From positions 62,001 through 126,000 of the forward strand of contig JAYKAV010002924.1 of the NCBI GenBank assembly GCA_035582835.1: DNA of 64,000 nt, in the 5' to 3' direction. This document shows positions 12,456 through 24,061 of the stretch, in pieces (within the stretch, counting starts at the first letter, position 1; every line of letters starts with the position of its first letter). This DNA comes from Phoebastria nigripes. Its lineage: Eukaryota; Chordata; Aves; Procellariiformes; Diomedeidae. The notes below the pieces were generated by a model. That model did no database searches. It saw only the letters and a list, made by a program, of their open reading frames with translations, and was not told the DNA's origin. Position numbers and translations under genes: made by a program.

Positions 12456-12648
12456 ATGGCAGCGGCCATCGCCAGCGGCTTGATCCGCCAGAAGCGGCAG
12501 GCGAGGGAGCAGCACTGGGACCGGCCCTCGGCCAGCAGGAGGCGGAACAGCCCCAGCAAGAACCGCGGGCTCTGCAACGGCAACCTGGTGGACATTTTCT
12601 CCAAGGTCCGCATCTTCGGGCTCAAGAAGCGGCGGTTGCGGCGCCAAG
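12456..12648 (+). CDS. FGF14: FGF14 exon 1A: N-terminus of isoform 1A (FHF4A)
   Basis: This exon encodes the first 64 residues plus the first base of codon 65. It begins [17 protein letters not shown] and ends KKRRLRRQ, which I recognise as FGF14 isoform 1A. The paralogues FGF12A and FGF13A share the MAAAIAS start but differ after about residue 20. The start ATG has G at -3 and G at +4, a strong context. The exon ends CAAG with donor gtgcgt at 12649, in phase 1. Exon 2 then completes a GAT (Asp) codon. In this family the first ~20 residues act as a cytoplasmic inactivation particle of voltage-gated sodium channels, and the basic clusters (QKRQAR, KKRRLRR) serve as nuclear localisation or binding signals. 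There is no signal peptide. One apparent change from the mammalian protein as I recall it is Asn for Ser at residue 31 (RRRNSPSK). Confidence 0.96.
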
Positions 12649-15403
12649 GTGCGTCCCTGTGGCCGGGCCCGCCCGGGGGGCTCCCAGGGGGGCGGGCGGG
12701 CGGGAGCAACCTGTGGCGAGAAACTTCCCGGGCCGGGCGCCGCCGCGGCGGGAGGCGCCAACTGCCGCCCCCGCTCCTGTCAGCGGGCGGCTCCCGGCTC
12801 CCTCTCAGCGGGCGAAGGGCTCGGCGGGCTGAGGGGCGCGGCGGCTCCTCCGTCGGGACCCCCGCCTTGCCGCCCGGCTGCCTGCGCTGGGCGGGCAGCT
12901 GCCTGCCTGCCTGCGCCGCCGCCCCGCCCGAGGCGCCGCGGCCGGCGGGTCCAGGCCGCCCTGGGGCTCAGGTGTTGGTCGCGACAGGTGGACTCCGGGG
13001 CAGGAAGCCCCTCGGGGGAGGCGACCCGCGTGGCGTGAGCCCTGCCCGTCGCCCCGCGCATCTCTGTCTCGCCCGTGTTTTTCTTTAAAGGACAAAGGGC
13101 ACACAGCACGGAAAGCTTTTTAAGTGTCCGGTGTCTGAGAACCATCGCTCGCCAGTCCCTTCCTTGAACTGCCCGCTTGGCTTTGGTAGGCGTAGCCTGG
13201 CCATAGTGCAAGGGTCCCGCTCCCCGCTGCCCGGTGGCTTCCCAATCGCCAAAGTGAGAGATACGGCGTAGCTGGCAGCTGTGGGAGTGCTGCTCTGCAT
13301 CCCTGTGGGTGCCCGGGTGTGGGTCTGTCTGCTCGCTGCNCATCCTGGATCAGGGCCGCTTCGTATAGACCAGCAAGTTTTGCAGGCAGTTTTTCTTCGG
13401 GGTAGACGGCCAGCAGTCAACCGAGANGACTAAAACTAGTACCGTGGTGATTGCATTTTATCAGTGCTTTGTATTAGAACCCTAGAAATAGCAATGACTT
13501 CTCTATTTTTTTAATTTTGTGGTATTCAACTCAGTATTCAACAGCATTCAGAAGTGGTGATGACTTATTTTGTAGTCGTCCTCAGGAAACAAGTAGTTTT
13601 AGAACAAAAGGATTGTATTATGAAGAGTGAAAATGTTAAGTATCACTTGAAACATGGCTAATACCTACCAGTCAGTGGTAAAGTACAAGCCATCCTCTGT
13701 TACATTAGAGAATGCCACCATGTGTTGTAGTTTGGTATGTATACTATAGCTCCTCTGTAGGTTGGGTCGGAAGATAATTTTAAGAAGCATAATCAGTGAT
13801 CTGTCCTGATTGATCCTTCCTGCTTTTTCTCCATGCTTCACACTTGAAATAGCATAAATCAACAAAATCTGTACAATTTTATTTTTACATGGCTTTATTA
13901 CTGTAAGGATTATTTCTTGTAACTCCTAGTGCAAGCTAAATCTTGCCTTTTTTAGATAGTACAGTGATACAGGGAAGATGAGCGAGAACATGTCAGTGGC
14001 AAAATCTATGGTGGCTTATTTTTAGGCAGTCTGCATGTGCTTAAAAAGAAGACCAGAGTACTTGGTTTATGGTGGTGGATTTATATATGTGATACTTGTT
14101 CATGAAAACAAGTTTAGGGGGATTTGCTAACTGAGCAATTTTTCTCAACCACCTGTGCAGTCTTATTTGGGAGAAAACTGTGCATTTGACTATATTATGG
14201 TTTGAGGAGGGGATGACTGTCTCACAGCACTGAGATGCCAAACATTTTCTTAGGTACGAAGGGGCTTTAAAGAGACTTCTGAACTCATCCTTTTTCATTC
14301 ATTCATTTTTCATAAGGCACTTTGTGACATTCTTGAATAAGAGAACTGGATTAGAATATAACTCAACTGTTAATCCGTACCACTGGTACAGATGATTTCA
14401 GTAAGAATAATCAGAACAAGGGCTATTCACTAGTAAAGTCTGCAGCATCAGACCCCTGATTTTATTTTCTCTAAGGATCCTTCCAATGGAAACATAGTGA
14501 TATTTATCCATTGATTTACGTTAAGGTCTCAGAATTGCTGCTCATCTGTAAGAATTCCTGCTGAAAAAAATACTATCGTGCCTTTTACTGTGAATGTTCA
14601 TGATGCGTAAAGTGATACATGGAGTACCTGTGGATTCAAAGTTGCATGCTATTTAGGAGGGAAAATGAAGAAAAAATCAAGCAGCAGTTGTTACTTAAAC
14701 ATCTTATGCAGAATAATTTAGAATGAATAATCATTTGGAAGAAAACACATTTTATAAGGCTGATTGCTTTAAAAGTACCTTATATGAGTTACAAAATGGA
14801 CATTTATGAGAGTCTCTCTTTAGTTTTCCTAAACTGAGTTAAATAACCACTGAATTCTTCACTGAAATCATACTGTCAAACCCATTAAAATAAGTCTTTG
14901 CAAAGCAAAATAGGATGCATTTCAAAACATCTGTTGTCAGAAAGGTGCTATGGGATTTTGACAAATAAACTTTGTGTAAATGATATACAGAGTGTCATGA
15001 GAGCGTTGTGAAAAATGAGCTAACCGAGATGCGACAAACCATCCATAGCATTCTCGTACAATTCAATGGCAGAGTAGAAGTACATGTAAGATATTTGTTA
15101 TGTAGAGCAGTAAAAGCTAGACTGTATTTCTTATGGAATAAAAAAGTGTTTTGCTTTGTACTTACATATGAAAAGTAAGTGTCTTCCCATCTTTGAAATA
15201 GGCAGCAAAAACTAGTGATGGTGCTTTTTAAATTAAAAATATACATTTACTCTTGTACATACATGTGTATGTGAATTAGATAGATATACACAATGTATGC
15301 ACACTTACCAACATGTTAGCAAACTTTTGAAAATATTCTTTCTTTTTAAACTCTTCTTAAAAAATGCCTGTCAGTACTGTTCTTGTTCAGTGGGATTTAT
15401 TTG

Positions 15404-15408
15404 TGAAC
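15404..15408. repeat. 5-bp target-site duplication (left copy, TGAAC)
   Basis: TGAAC directly precedes the LTR, and an identical TGAAC (16007-16011) directly follows it. A 5-bp duplication fits integration by an ERVL-type (class III) or some class I-like retroviral integrases. Confidence 0.85.
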
Positions 15409-15538
15409 TGTCGTGGTTTAACTCCAGCCGGCAACTAAGCACCACACAGCTGCTCGCTCACTCCCCCCACTCCAGTGGGATGGGGGAGAGAATCGGAAGA
15501 GTAAAAGTGAGAAAACTCATGGGTTGAGATAAAGACAG

Positions 15539-15544
15539 NTTAAT
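15539..15544 (-). terminator. LTR polyadenylation signal (ATTAA plus N)
   Basis: On the minus strand this reads ATTAAN, about 180 bp downstream of the TATA box. It is an ATTAAA-type hexamer if the unresolved N at 15539 is T on the + strand. Its place between the TATA box and the LTR end fits an R-region polyadenylation signal. Confidence 0.5.
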
Positions 15545-15723
15545 AGGGAAAGAATAGCTGTGCACGCAAGCAAAGCAAAACAAGGAATTCATTTACTCCT
15601 TCCCATCGGCAGGCAGGTGTTCAGCCATCTCCAGGAAAGCAGGGCTCCATCATGTGTAACGGTTACTTGGGAAGACAAACGCCATCACTCCGAACATCCC
15701 CCCCTTCCTTCTTCTTCCCCCAG

Positions 15724-15747
15724 CTTTATATGCTGAGCATGACGTCA
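15724..15747 (-). promoter_or_regulatory. LTR core promoter: CRE palindrome plus TATA box
   Basis: On the minus strand a perfect cAMP response element (TGACGTCA, 15740-15747) lies 9 bp upstream of TATAAAG (15724-15730). This spacing and order are typical of an LTR U3 promoter. It would drive transcription leftward, antisense to FGF14. Whether it is active is unknown. Confidence 0.7.
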
Positions 15748-18700
15748 TATGGTATGGAATATCCCTTTGGTCAGCTGGGGTCAGCTGTCCCAGCTGTGTC
15801 CCCTCCCAACTTCTTGTGCACCCCCAGCCTCCTCGCTGGTGGGGTGGGGTGGGAAGCAGAAAAGGCCTTGACTCTGTGTAAGCACTGCTCAGCAGTAACT
15901 AAAACATCCCTGTGTTATCAACCCTGTTTTCAGCACAAATCCACAACATAGCCCCATACTAGCTACTATGAAGAAAATTAACTCTATCCCAGCCAAAACC
16001 AGCACATGAACAAATGAAGTTGTTATGAATACATAACATGCTAAAATCATATGTATCCCCAACTGAATATAAATTTTTTCTGTCATTGTGACTAATTTTC
16101 TGTTCATGGTCCTTCCTTTAAGGGCATACTAAAATATCAACAGAAGAGTGTGTTGGGAGACTAACATTTAGGTAGGGTTACCTTAAAGATACATCCAGGA
16201 GCTCACTCAGGGTAAAGGGTAATATTTGTACTTGCTTATATATTGGCTCTAATGAAAGACACAACGGTAGTTTTAAACAGCTTTTCTACAACTTTGATTA
16301 ATGAATTAAATGGGCAAAGTGATTTCTGTGGGAGACTTGTCTGATAATCTACTGAGTGGATGAAACCATTTTCATTTACTGGACAGCTTTGGTTCATACT
16401 GTTTAGTATTATAATCTTTCAAATTTATTTCATCTTTATTTTATCCTACCTGTCATCTGATGAAGAAATCACTGTCATTAATTTCCGGGTAGCCATGAAG
16501 CCAAGATCTTGCCTGACACTGATGCCAGACATCAATCAATTATGAATCATCCTATCCTGGATTAGAGGTTGTTCAGTTATAATGGTTTAATTTGTGTTAA
16601 TATAATCACAAATGGGAGAATTGACAGACAAGATTTTGAGTCTTCATGTGAAATAACCTTATATAACCTGGGGCTACCCAATAAAATGAAGAAAATAAAT
16701 GTCAGTTCTTCACCTCATGCAACTACAGTGCGCAGAGATTAAAAACATATGCTTGTGACTAGTGCAAATTCAAACTTCTTAGCCTGTATTTTCATCTACA
16801 TATCTAGCTTCTTTGCTAATCTGAAAAATCATCATTTGGTTAATTAGGTCCCTTGAGAGTATTCTACCGGAAAATACTCAACATTTAAATGTATTAAAAA
16901 CCAAGTGTGATGTTTACTGTTTCTGTGTGCTAATACCACATTAAAACTTCTAAAGTTATACACAGAGTGTATGAATTTTGGAATGACTTGGCCTCTGATT
17001 TTGTACATTAATATTTATGAGAAAGAGAGACCTAGGGAACATGTTCAGAAAATGCACTGATTAGATTTTATTGCATCTACAAATGTAATTTAATTCTCCA
17101 AAGAAAGCATTTTTGGAAAATTCCTCAGTATATCAGCTAATGTTTTGCACCAGACATGGGAGCAGCCCATAATCTCAGTCGTAAAATAATTCCCCATATA
17201 CATAGTGCCTTAAGTAGTTTTTAGTTCTCCTACTTGTGGAATGATGTAAGTGGAACTGAAATGGAGATCTGTGCACACGGGTGTACGTGCCTCATTTCCT
17301 GAAGATTAAGAAACCGCATTGAATCCCAATCAGTTAGCTCCAGCCTCGGATGATCTGGCTTGCTCAAAGTTTCAGCGGACCAAAACCTGTAAGCTGCGCT
17401 TTCNTATGTGACTGTCCTCAGAATTAATTATTCTTGGCAGTTCACTAAAGCCCACATCTGCTGCATTGTCTAGGTGCAAGACCATCTATTTTTCTGGGTG
17501 TTGAACTGATGTTGCTTATTCTTCTCTACTTTTCTTCAAAGGATATTGATTAATCCACAACCCTTTTGGAACTATAAACCCAGTCTTAACAGTATATATA
17601 AGAAATTTTTAATTTTTCAAAATTTTTTCCTTCATTGCTGCTGATCTGTTCAAAGGACTGCATGATCATCAAAAATTGAAAATGTTTAAAAATGCTGTAT
17701 CTCATGTAAAATATTCTAAGCATATATAAAAATTATTTTTGAACACGTGGTTTGCTAGCCTCAGCGTCAAGTTTTCTTTCCCATTCATTCAGTATTTCAC
17801 ATAGACCCTGTGCTTGCTAAGGGAGGCTTTAAAAAGAAATGTAGTAATGGCTGGAATGTAAGTCTCTTACTCTGAACTGGTCTTGGAGGCTCTAAAAGTG
17901 ATGAATGAGATGTTTTTGAGAGGAAATGGGGAAAAATAACTTTAAAATGGTAACATAATTTTAGGGACTATTGATTTTTAGAAATATCTTAAACATGGGT
18001 GACAGAATAGTGGGCATTTAATGTACATGTAGTGCTGTACCAGTGTTATTTCAGAATAACTCCTGTTTTAATGTAAAGCAAGTAGAAAAACTTAACTATG
18101 CCCATTGTATGTCTTAAAATATTGTGCTAAAAGTAGAAATCGGATAACTTCAGAGTAGTAAGTATTTTGACTTGTGTTTTCTAAATATTCTAAGTTTGGT
18201 AATAGTTGCAAGTTAAGATTTCTTTGAAATTTCTTAAAGGCTTCATAGTTGTTTTGGCTTGAATTCCTTGCTTGTTTTGTCTATAAAGTACTGTGATGTT
18301 CGGGGTTTTTTTGGTCAATTCTTTCTTCCTGATAAGCATTGGTTTACATTTATTTACCTCAGGAAATTTGCATATCTGGAGGATATGCGAAATTGGAGGA
18401 ACCCAAATTTCACTTTTCCTATATACAAACATTGCTTTTCACTATCTTCGCTTGGTAACTGGAGATTAACTCTTCATTTGCAAATGAACTCGTCATTCTT
18501 GAGTGATCTTGCTGGATCTCCAAAGTTCAGGCTGTTTCTGTCCACATATAGTGATCTTTTTTTTTAAGGTATATCAGTTATTGTATCTATTAAATGCATT
18601 GGAGAACTAAATTATCTGGGTAATATATTAAGGGAGATTTCAGTATAGGTGGTTTCTGATTCATGGTGGTGTAGCGATAGAAATGTTATAGGAGAGGTCA

Positions 18701-18994
18701 GGTTTCTATACTGTATTTAAAGACAGAATTCTGTCTTTTAACAATATCTAATCTATTAGTGGATGCCATTTTTTCAGGGTATTTCAGTCTGTTGATTTGA
18801 ATTAAACTAAAATGAGTGCTTAAAACTCATTTTGAATAATGAATTTTCAGGTCAGTAACTTATAAACAGCAGTAATTTATTTTAATATAGAGCTAACACT
18901 CAAAAAGTTTATTACAGAAAACTTTGCTGTTAAAGTCTTTTGATTTAGACTCTAAGCATAGNTTAGAAATTTGAAGATACACAGAACTGTGAGA

Positions 18995-19055
18995 TTGGAG
19001 ACCCATTTTTCATAATGAGTAAACAGAGGCCTATCTTGCTTGGTCACATGTAAGC
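18995..19055 (-). repeat. Possible MIR-like SINE remnant
   Basis: The stretch containing GTAAACAGAGGCCT and, a little further on, TTGGTCACATGTAAG resembles the reverse strand of the MIR core and tRNA-derived part as I recall it. The match is short and diverged. Confidence 0.25.
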
Positions 19056-19444
19056 TCTTTTCTACCTTGGGCAAGTATTAGAGTTAGTGACAGACAGGAA
19101 GATATACCCCAATGGCATGTACTTCTAATGTGCCATCAGCTTTTTCTGAAACCCTTTGAAACTTGATTCCATGGTAGAAGAGGATGAGAAAATTAGTAAA
19201 GCTCTGATTTTCTCTGTTATGATCTAAAATCAGCAACCTGCTTTCACTGCATGTGGACCATAACATTTCTGTACATTAGGGGTTTAGTTTTTCATTTCAA
19301 TTGTATAAATCAGATAACTTGATGAGATCAAGTTTAGATCTTCCAATACATTTTCCTATGGGACTGAAAATGAGGGAACATATCCTTTCCTGGTGCCAAG
19401 ACAGAAACTAGCTGCTTTTGGTGCCAGGATTTAGGAATACATAA

Positions 19445-19515
19445 CTGGATCAAGTTAGAGACAGGCAGGAGTCGAGTCCAGGACTCTCAAGTTCTGATTC
19501 TGTGTTACAAACTAT
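19445..19515 (-). repeat. Possible MIR-like SINE remnant
   Basis: The phrase around GAGTCCAGGACTCTCAAG resembles the reverse strand of the 5' tRNA-derived region of old amniote SINEs (a 'gaacccaggactcc' type segment). It could be a second piece of the element suggested at 18995-19055, separated by later sequence. Evidence is similarity from memory only. Confidence 0.3.
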
Positions 19516-22500
19516 AGATGATTTCAGCATATCCTGAAATGTGACATTACTTAAATTTACATTTCTGTAAATAAATAAATATATAACCAAAGAAGGTGGA
19601 GAATTTTGGTATTTCAAAGGAAACCTAATATAAGATTGAAAGAAGTAAATAAAAAAGGTTGTATAAAATTTAAATAGATGAACTATGTTGAAAAAAAATA
19701 CAGAAACCTTGTTCCCTCAAGGTTTTCAGGATTCCAGGTTGTTTTGGTTGCCATTTCGTAAAACGGTGAGTACAAGCTAATAAACATGATATTGGTTGTT
19801 TCAGTAAGATTTTCATAAATGAAGCTAGAGAAAGTTGACTGAAATTGGAATGCGAAGTATATACTTTCTCTAGGATATAAACTATAATCTCTAGGATGTA
19901 ACTAAATTGAACAATTTAATTAAATCTGTGGTCTTGATTCTAATCCCTTGCCCAGGTGTAGAACTTTTGAAAGGCATTGGAGTTGCTGTGCTATAAAACT
20001 GCTGTAAATTGAACCAAGATTGGACTGCTGATTGGCAGTAATCAGCATAAATAAATGATGGAACTCAGCATTTGTTTAAAATATTAAATCAAGCACTTTA
20101 TTTCACGTAAGAATAATTCAGTACTATGAAACGCAAGCACACAGTCTTTTTCTCTCTGTAGAAGTTAATTTTAAAAAAAAGGTAAAAAGAAGAAAGTCCT
20201 TCTTAATTAACTATCATTTCTATTGCAAAGCCTGCCCTTTCTACTTTATTTTGCAAACTCCAAGATGGATCCAATACACTAAGTGTAGCTGCTGCTGCTC
20301 CTGCTTTGGTACTGTAAAGCCTGGCTCCAGAAAACATCTAGCTTTGGTTGCTAGACTATTTGCAGTGTTTTTTGAAAAAATGCAAATGAGAGAAAGGAAG
20401 TAATGATTTTTTAAATTAGTCTCCATTTTTTAATGGTTCATTGTACAGGTAAACCCGAGTGGAATTTCATGTCCCAATGAAAAGGGACTTTTCAAGCCTC
20501 AGGGCATTTTTGTTACTGAATTTCAAAGTCAGTCAGCAAACAACAGATATGTCAGGCTTAAGAAAAGGTCAGCAGGTTTCTTTACAAGTGGAGATTTTTG
20601 TGGAACTATGAACCTAGAGGTGGGAGCTGGTACCAGGGTCTCCCTTAATGCAGTAATGCATTATAGGTATTTCTCGTTTGGCTTTGATGAGAATTTGCAC
20701 TCCCTGAGTGTTATAGAGAGACTCACTTCCTTACTTACTGTATAAAACTAGAACAATGGTGGTTTTGTACTGAAATTACTATACTGTTATTGTAGTATTT
20801 TCTGTAGTGTGAATGAAAGATGTCTTTGAAAGGCAACTATTTACTTCAGATTTCTGGGATTTTAAGTACTAAACTTACGGTTTACATATACCTTCTTATA
20901 TGAAAACATTACATATCTATAATGCCTAGATTATGTTAGTGCTCTTCTTTAAAAAGTATATTCTATAATGGAACAGCGAGTACCTCACCAACAAGGAGTC
21001 TATTTCAGTATGATACTTACATTTTCTTTCCAAATCTGTAACAGAGTTTTTCACATAAGAGCAGACTTAATTTTTGTGATTAGAACAACATGTGTGAAGT
21101 TTATTGGTAATTTATAAAGAATAGTCTGTTTCTAGAGTATGAATAAAATAGGTATTTATGTTTTTATTTATTTTGTTTTTAATCTATGATTGTTTCTTCT
21201 TCGTTTTGTTTTTAAGAACAGTCTTATAACAAATTGGTATGTTCATAGATGTGATGAAGTAAGGTTTTTCTCCCATCATTCTCCCTTGTAACCTAAACTC
21301 TGTAGTTCATGGATTATATTTCATAACTGTTCCAAAATCTTGCAACATATACCGAGCGTTTAGTTATTCGCACGCTTACTGCTTTATGCNTTGTGAATAT
21401 CCCAGCTTAAACAGACGCTCCTCTCATTTTCATCTATGTAGTTTATGTATAACTGAGGCTTGAATTCCTCTACCTTAATTAGTGGTTTGTACCTCTTCAT
21501 ATGAAGTTCTGATAAGTTGAAAAATTTACCACTGTTATCTGTATACCAGTGACTATGAAATAAATGAACTCTTAAACTTCATTGCTCTATTTTCTTCTTT
21601 CACTTTTATTGCTGTGTAATCAGAACAGTTCCTTCTTTGTTATCAGAACAAATACACGTGAAATGTGTAATATTTTGTTCCCAACAGCATTTTAAACTGT
21701 TATTTAAGCCAACAAAAATAAGATTCCATCAGCTATGGAATCTCTTTCTACGACACTAGAAGGAAACTTGCATGGCAGGAAGGGCTTTGCTACAGCATTT
21801 TGGATTTTAGCAAGGCTCCCCTTGTGTCCACTGCAAGTCTTGTCTTATCAGAGCTCTGGTCAGGCTTGTACCTGGAGGTGTACTTATGGCGTCAGTCCTG
21901 AAGATTACCCATGCTTGCCTTCAAGCAAGTAGAGGTATGATTACAGGATGAAGACCTAAGTAGGGTTGTCTACTCCTTTTCCTGTGTAGGGACACACAAA
22001 AAATTAATAATGGATTCCTCCCACTATTAGTTCCTTTTCATTATCCTATCAATCATCTTGGATCATGACTGTGCCAAGAAGTAGGACTAATTACAAAATA
22101 ACGCAGGATACTTTAGAATTTGTTAACAGAAAACTATTCCTGGGGTTGAAAAGTTGAGAGAGATTGATCCCTGCTGATGCAGGTACTCTGAAGAAATGAA
22201 AACCTTTGTTGTTTCTAGTAAATATTGTTGAACTTAGGTTATGTATGTTTTAAGGATTTGAAAATATATGTGTTCCTCCTAAGGAGCTCATTAGAAAATT
22301 ATTAATAGTGAACAATATACATCATCATCATCATCACTCGCTGCCAAGCAAGTTATTTGTTCATCTGAATAGCTTTGTTTGGGTAATCAAGTTTTGTGTT
22401 TATCACAAACTCCAAACAGAGTCTGGTGCACAGATGATTTATACCTTTTTTATAAATATTAAAAAATTTAATAAGACCGTAGTCTTAACTTCCTTACTAG

Positions 22501-24018
22501 CATAGTTTTGACTTGCTTAAAATAACAGTCCAGATTCTGATAACCTTTTTTTTTTACTTATTTTTATTTTTTCCCCCTCTGAAGATGGTTTTGTGCAGAG
22601 ATTAGTTTATGGCTGAATTCTTCCAGGCATTAGATTGGTAAATCCCACTTCATTATTGCTTCCAGTTATGTTTTAGTTTTCTGACAAAGTAGAAATAACT
22701 GTCATGCTAGTTCCTGTGTTCACAGACTTTTGCTAAAGCAAATGAGAGACCTGCTTCCACAGAGCCTCAGTAATGATTTTTTGTGGCAATATTTAAGGAA
22801 AAAGAGATAGAACTTTCTGAATTCCATCTCAAAAGGTCAGATGTCCCCAAATTTGCAATTTGTGTACAAGTAAGAAATTTAGCATTTTAGCCCTTTTGTA
22901 GATGTAAATTTATTCATTAAATTCTGTTGTCTAAGTAGCTTGTATGTGCTAAACAACTGTGAGGTTGTGATGTTACTACCCTAAAAACAGATCTTTTCAT
23001 GTAATGCTCATTATTCTGGAAATCTTTGTAAAATTGATAATGTAATACTCTGTATAAAAAGTATTCTGTAACTTCTATGCAAAATGAGCAAAAAAGTTAT
23101 GCATGTAAATACATCAAAATGAGTGGATGGCTCAGATTTATATAAATTATGGCATTTAGAAAACCCTGAATGTTACTAGTAAGCAGCCATCTTTCTTTGG
23201 AAACAGTGAATATCACTGTAGAGAAAGATAATTGACTCCAAACCACAGAAAGAAAGAAAAACTAAGCCATTCCTGTTAGCCGTGCTCTCTAGTTCTCTAC
23301 TTACAGATAGGTATATCAGCATTCTCAGAAGCTTTTTGTCTCAAAATTGTGTCTCTGTTAACAACAGAGAAACAAAGACTCATCAGGTTTTCCATACGGT
23401 TAAAAGCTACTAAAATCAGTGTAGGGTAAGCCTGAATAATCTAGTTGTAGTTAAACTAAGGTATGAATAGTCATTTGTATCTCATTGTTGCAATGACAAA
23501 GTAGCAGGATCAAGCCAATAGCCATCTCAGGGCTGCTTATCATATTCAGTACAATTCAATCAATCAATCAATGATCACCCTGTTTACCAGGGTTTTATGT
23601 TGCAAACGTAATGGCTGACATGAACCAGTGGCATAAGCAAACATTTCTCTTGAATTACTGGGGTAGCTTTCTAGGTTATTGGGTGTCACTGGGCAGGTGC
23701 TATTCAAAGTTTGTCATGGATAAACAGTCAAAAATTCAGGATCTGACTTACTAAAACTCTCCACTTGCAGAGCTCCAGTAATAGCAGCTAAAACCCCCAT
23801 GGTTTAAGCAGCCCGAGTGGCACAAGTATGAGGAACACAGTGAATCCTATCTTAAAAAATGTTTATAATTAGAGGTTCTTAACTGTAATTTTGTCAGCTC
23901 ATTACGAACTCCACACAGTATCAGTATTTTGGTTTTCACAGTTGGCATTTGTTTTAAATATAGGGAGGGATGAAGGACCATAAGCCTGTTTTCTGCTCTT
24001 TGCTAATGAGTGTTTAGG

Positions 24019-24061
24019 TATAAGTAGTATAAGGGTGGAGTATAAGTAGTTAAGGGTGGAG
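24019..24061. repeat. Imperfect tandem duplication, 22-bp and 21-bp units
   Basis: TATAAGTAGTATAAGGGTGGAG at 24019-24040 is followed by a copy lacking one base and with one change at 24041-24061. This is local tandem duplication in intronic DNA. Confidence 0.8.

Larger units (their letters stand above)
11230..13060. promoter_or_regulatory. FGF14: CpG island spanning the FGF14 1A promoter, leader and exon 1A
   Basis: About 1.8 kb of very GC-rich, CpG-dense DNA begins roughly 1.2 kb upstream of the 1A start codon and runs about 0.4 kb into intron 1. No TATA box is visible, which fits a CpG-island promoter with dispersed initiation. The transcription start cannot be fixed from sequence alone. 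The region includes a (TG)n tract (11835-11875), a GACCC pentanucleotide array (12103-12126) and a (CTGC)4 run (12899-12914). Long open frames on both strands across it reflect lack of AT-rich stop codons, not extra genes. Confidence 0.8.
15409..16006 (-). mobile_element. Solo LTR of an avian endogenous retrovirus, antisense to FGF14
   Basis: The 598-bp element starts TG and ends CA, and identical 5-bp TGAAC duplications flank it. Read on the minus strand it has the order of an LTR: U3 with a perfect CRE palindrome TGACGTCA (15740-15747), a TATAAAG box (15724-15730), then an ATTAAA-like polyadenylation signal (15539-15544, with an N at its last base) and a downstream terminus. There is no internal retroviral coding sequence and no second LTR, so recombination between two LTRs probably removed the provirus. 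The sequence strongly resembles an LTR I recall as abundant in neoavian genomes and usually grouped with ERVL, but I cannot give the exact family name. The intact ends and target duplications suggest a fairly recent insertion. Confidence 0.88.

Noticed and set aside
11697..12761. 354-codon open frame on the - strand across the CpG island
   Set aside because: It lies antisense to exon 1A, is rich in Pro/Arg/Ala and exists because GC-rich DNA lacks stop codons.
15652..15951. 99-codon open frame on the + strand
   Set aside because: It lies wholly inside the solo LTR and on the strand opposite to the LTR promoter.
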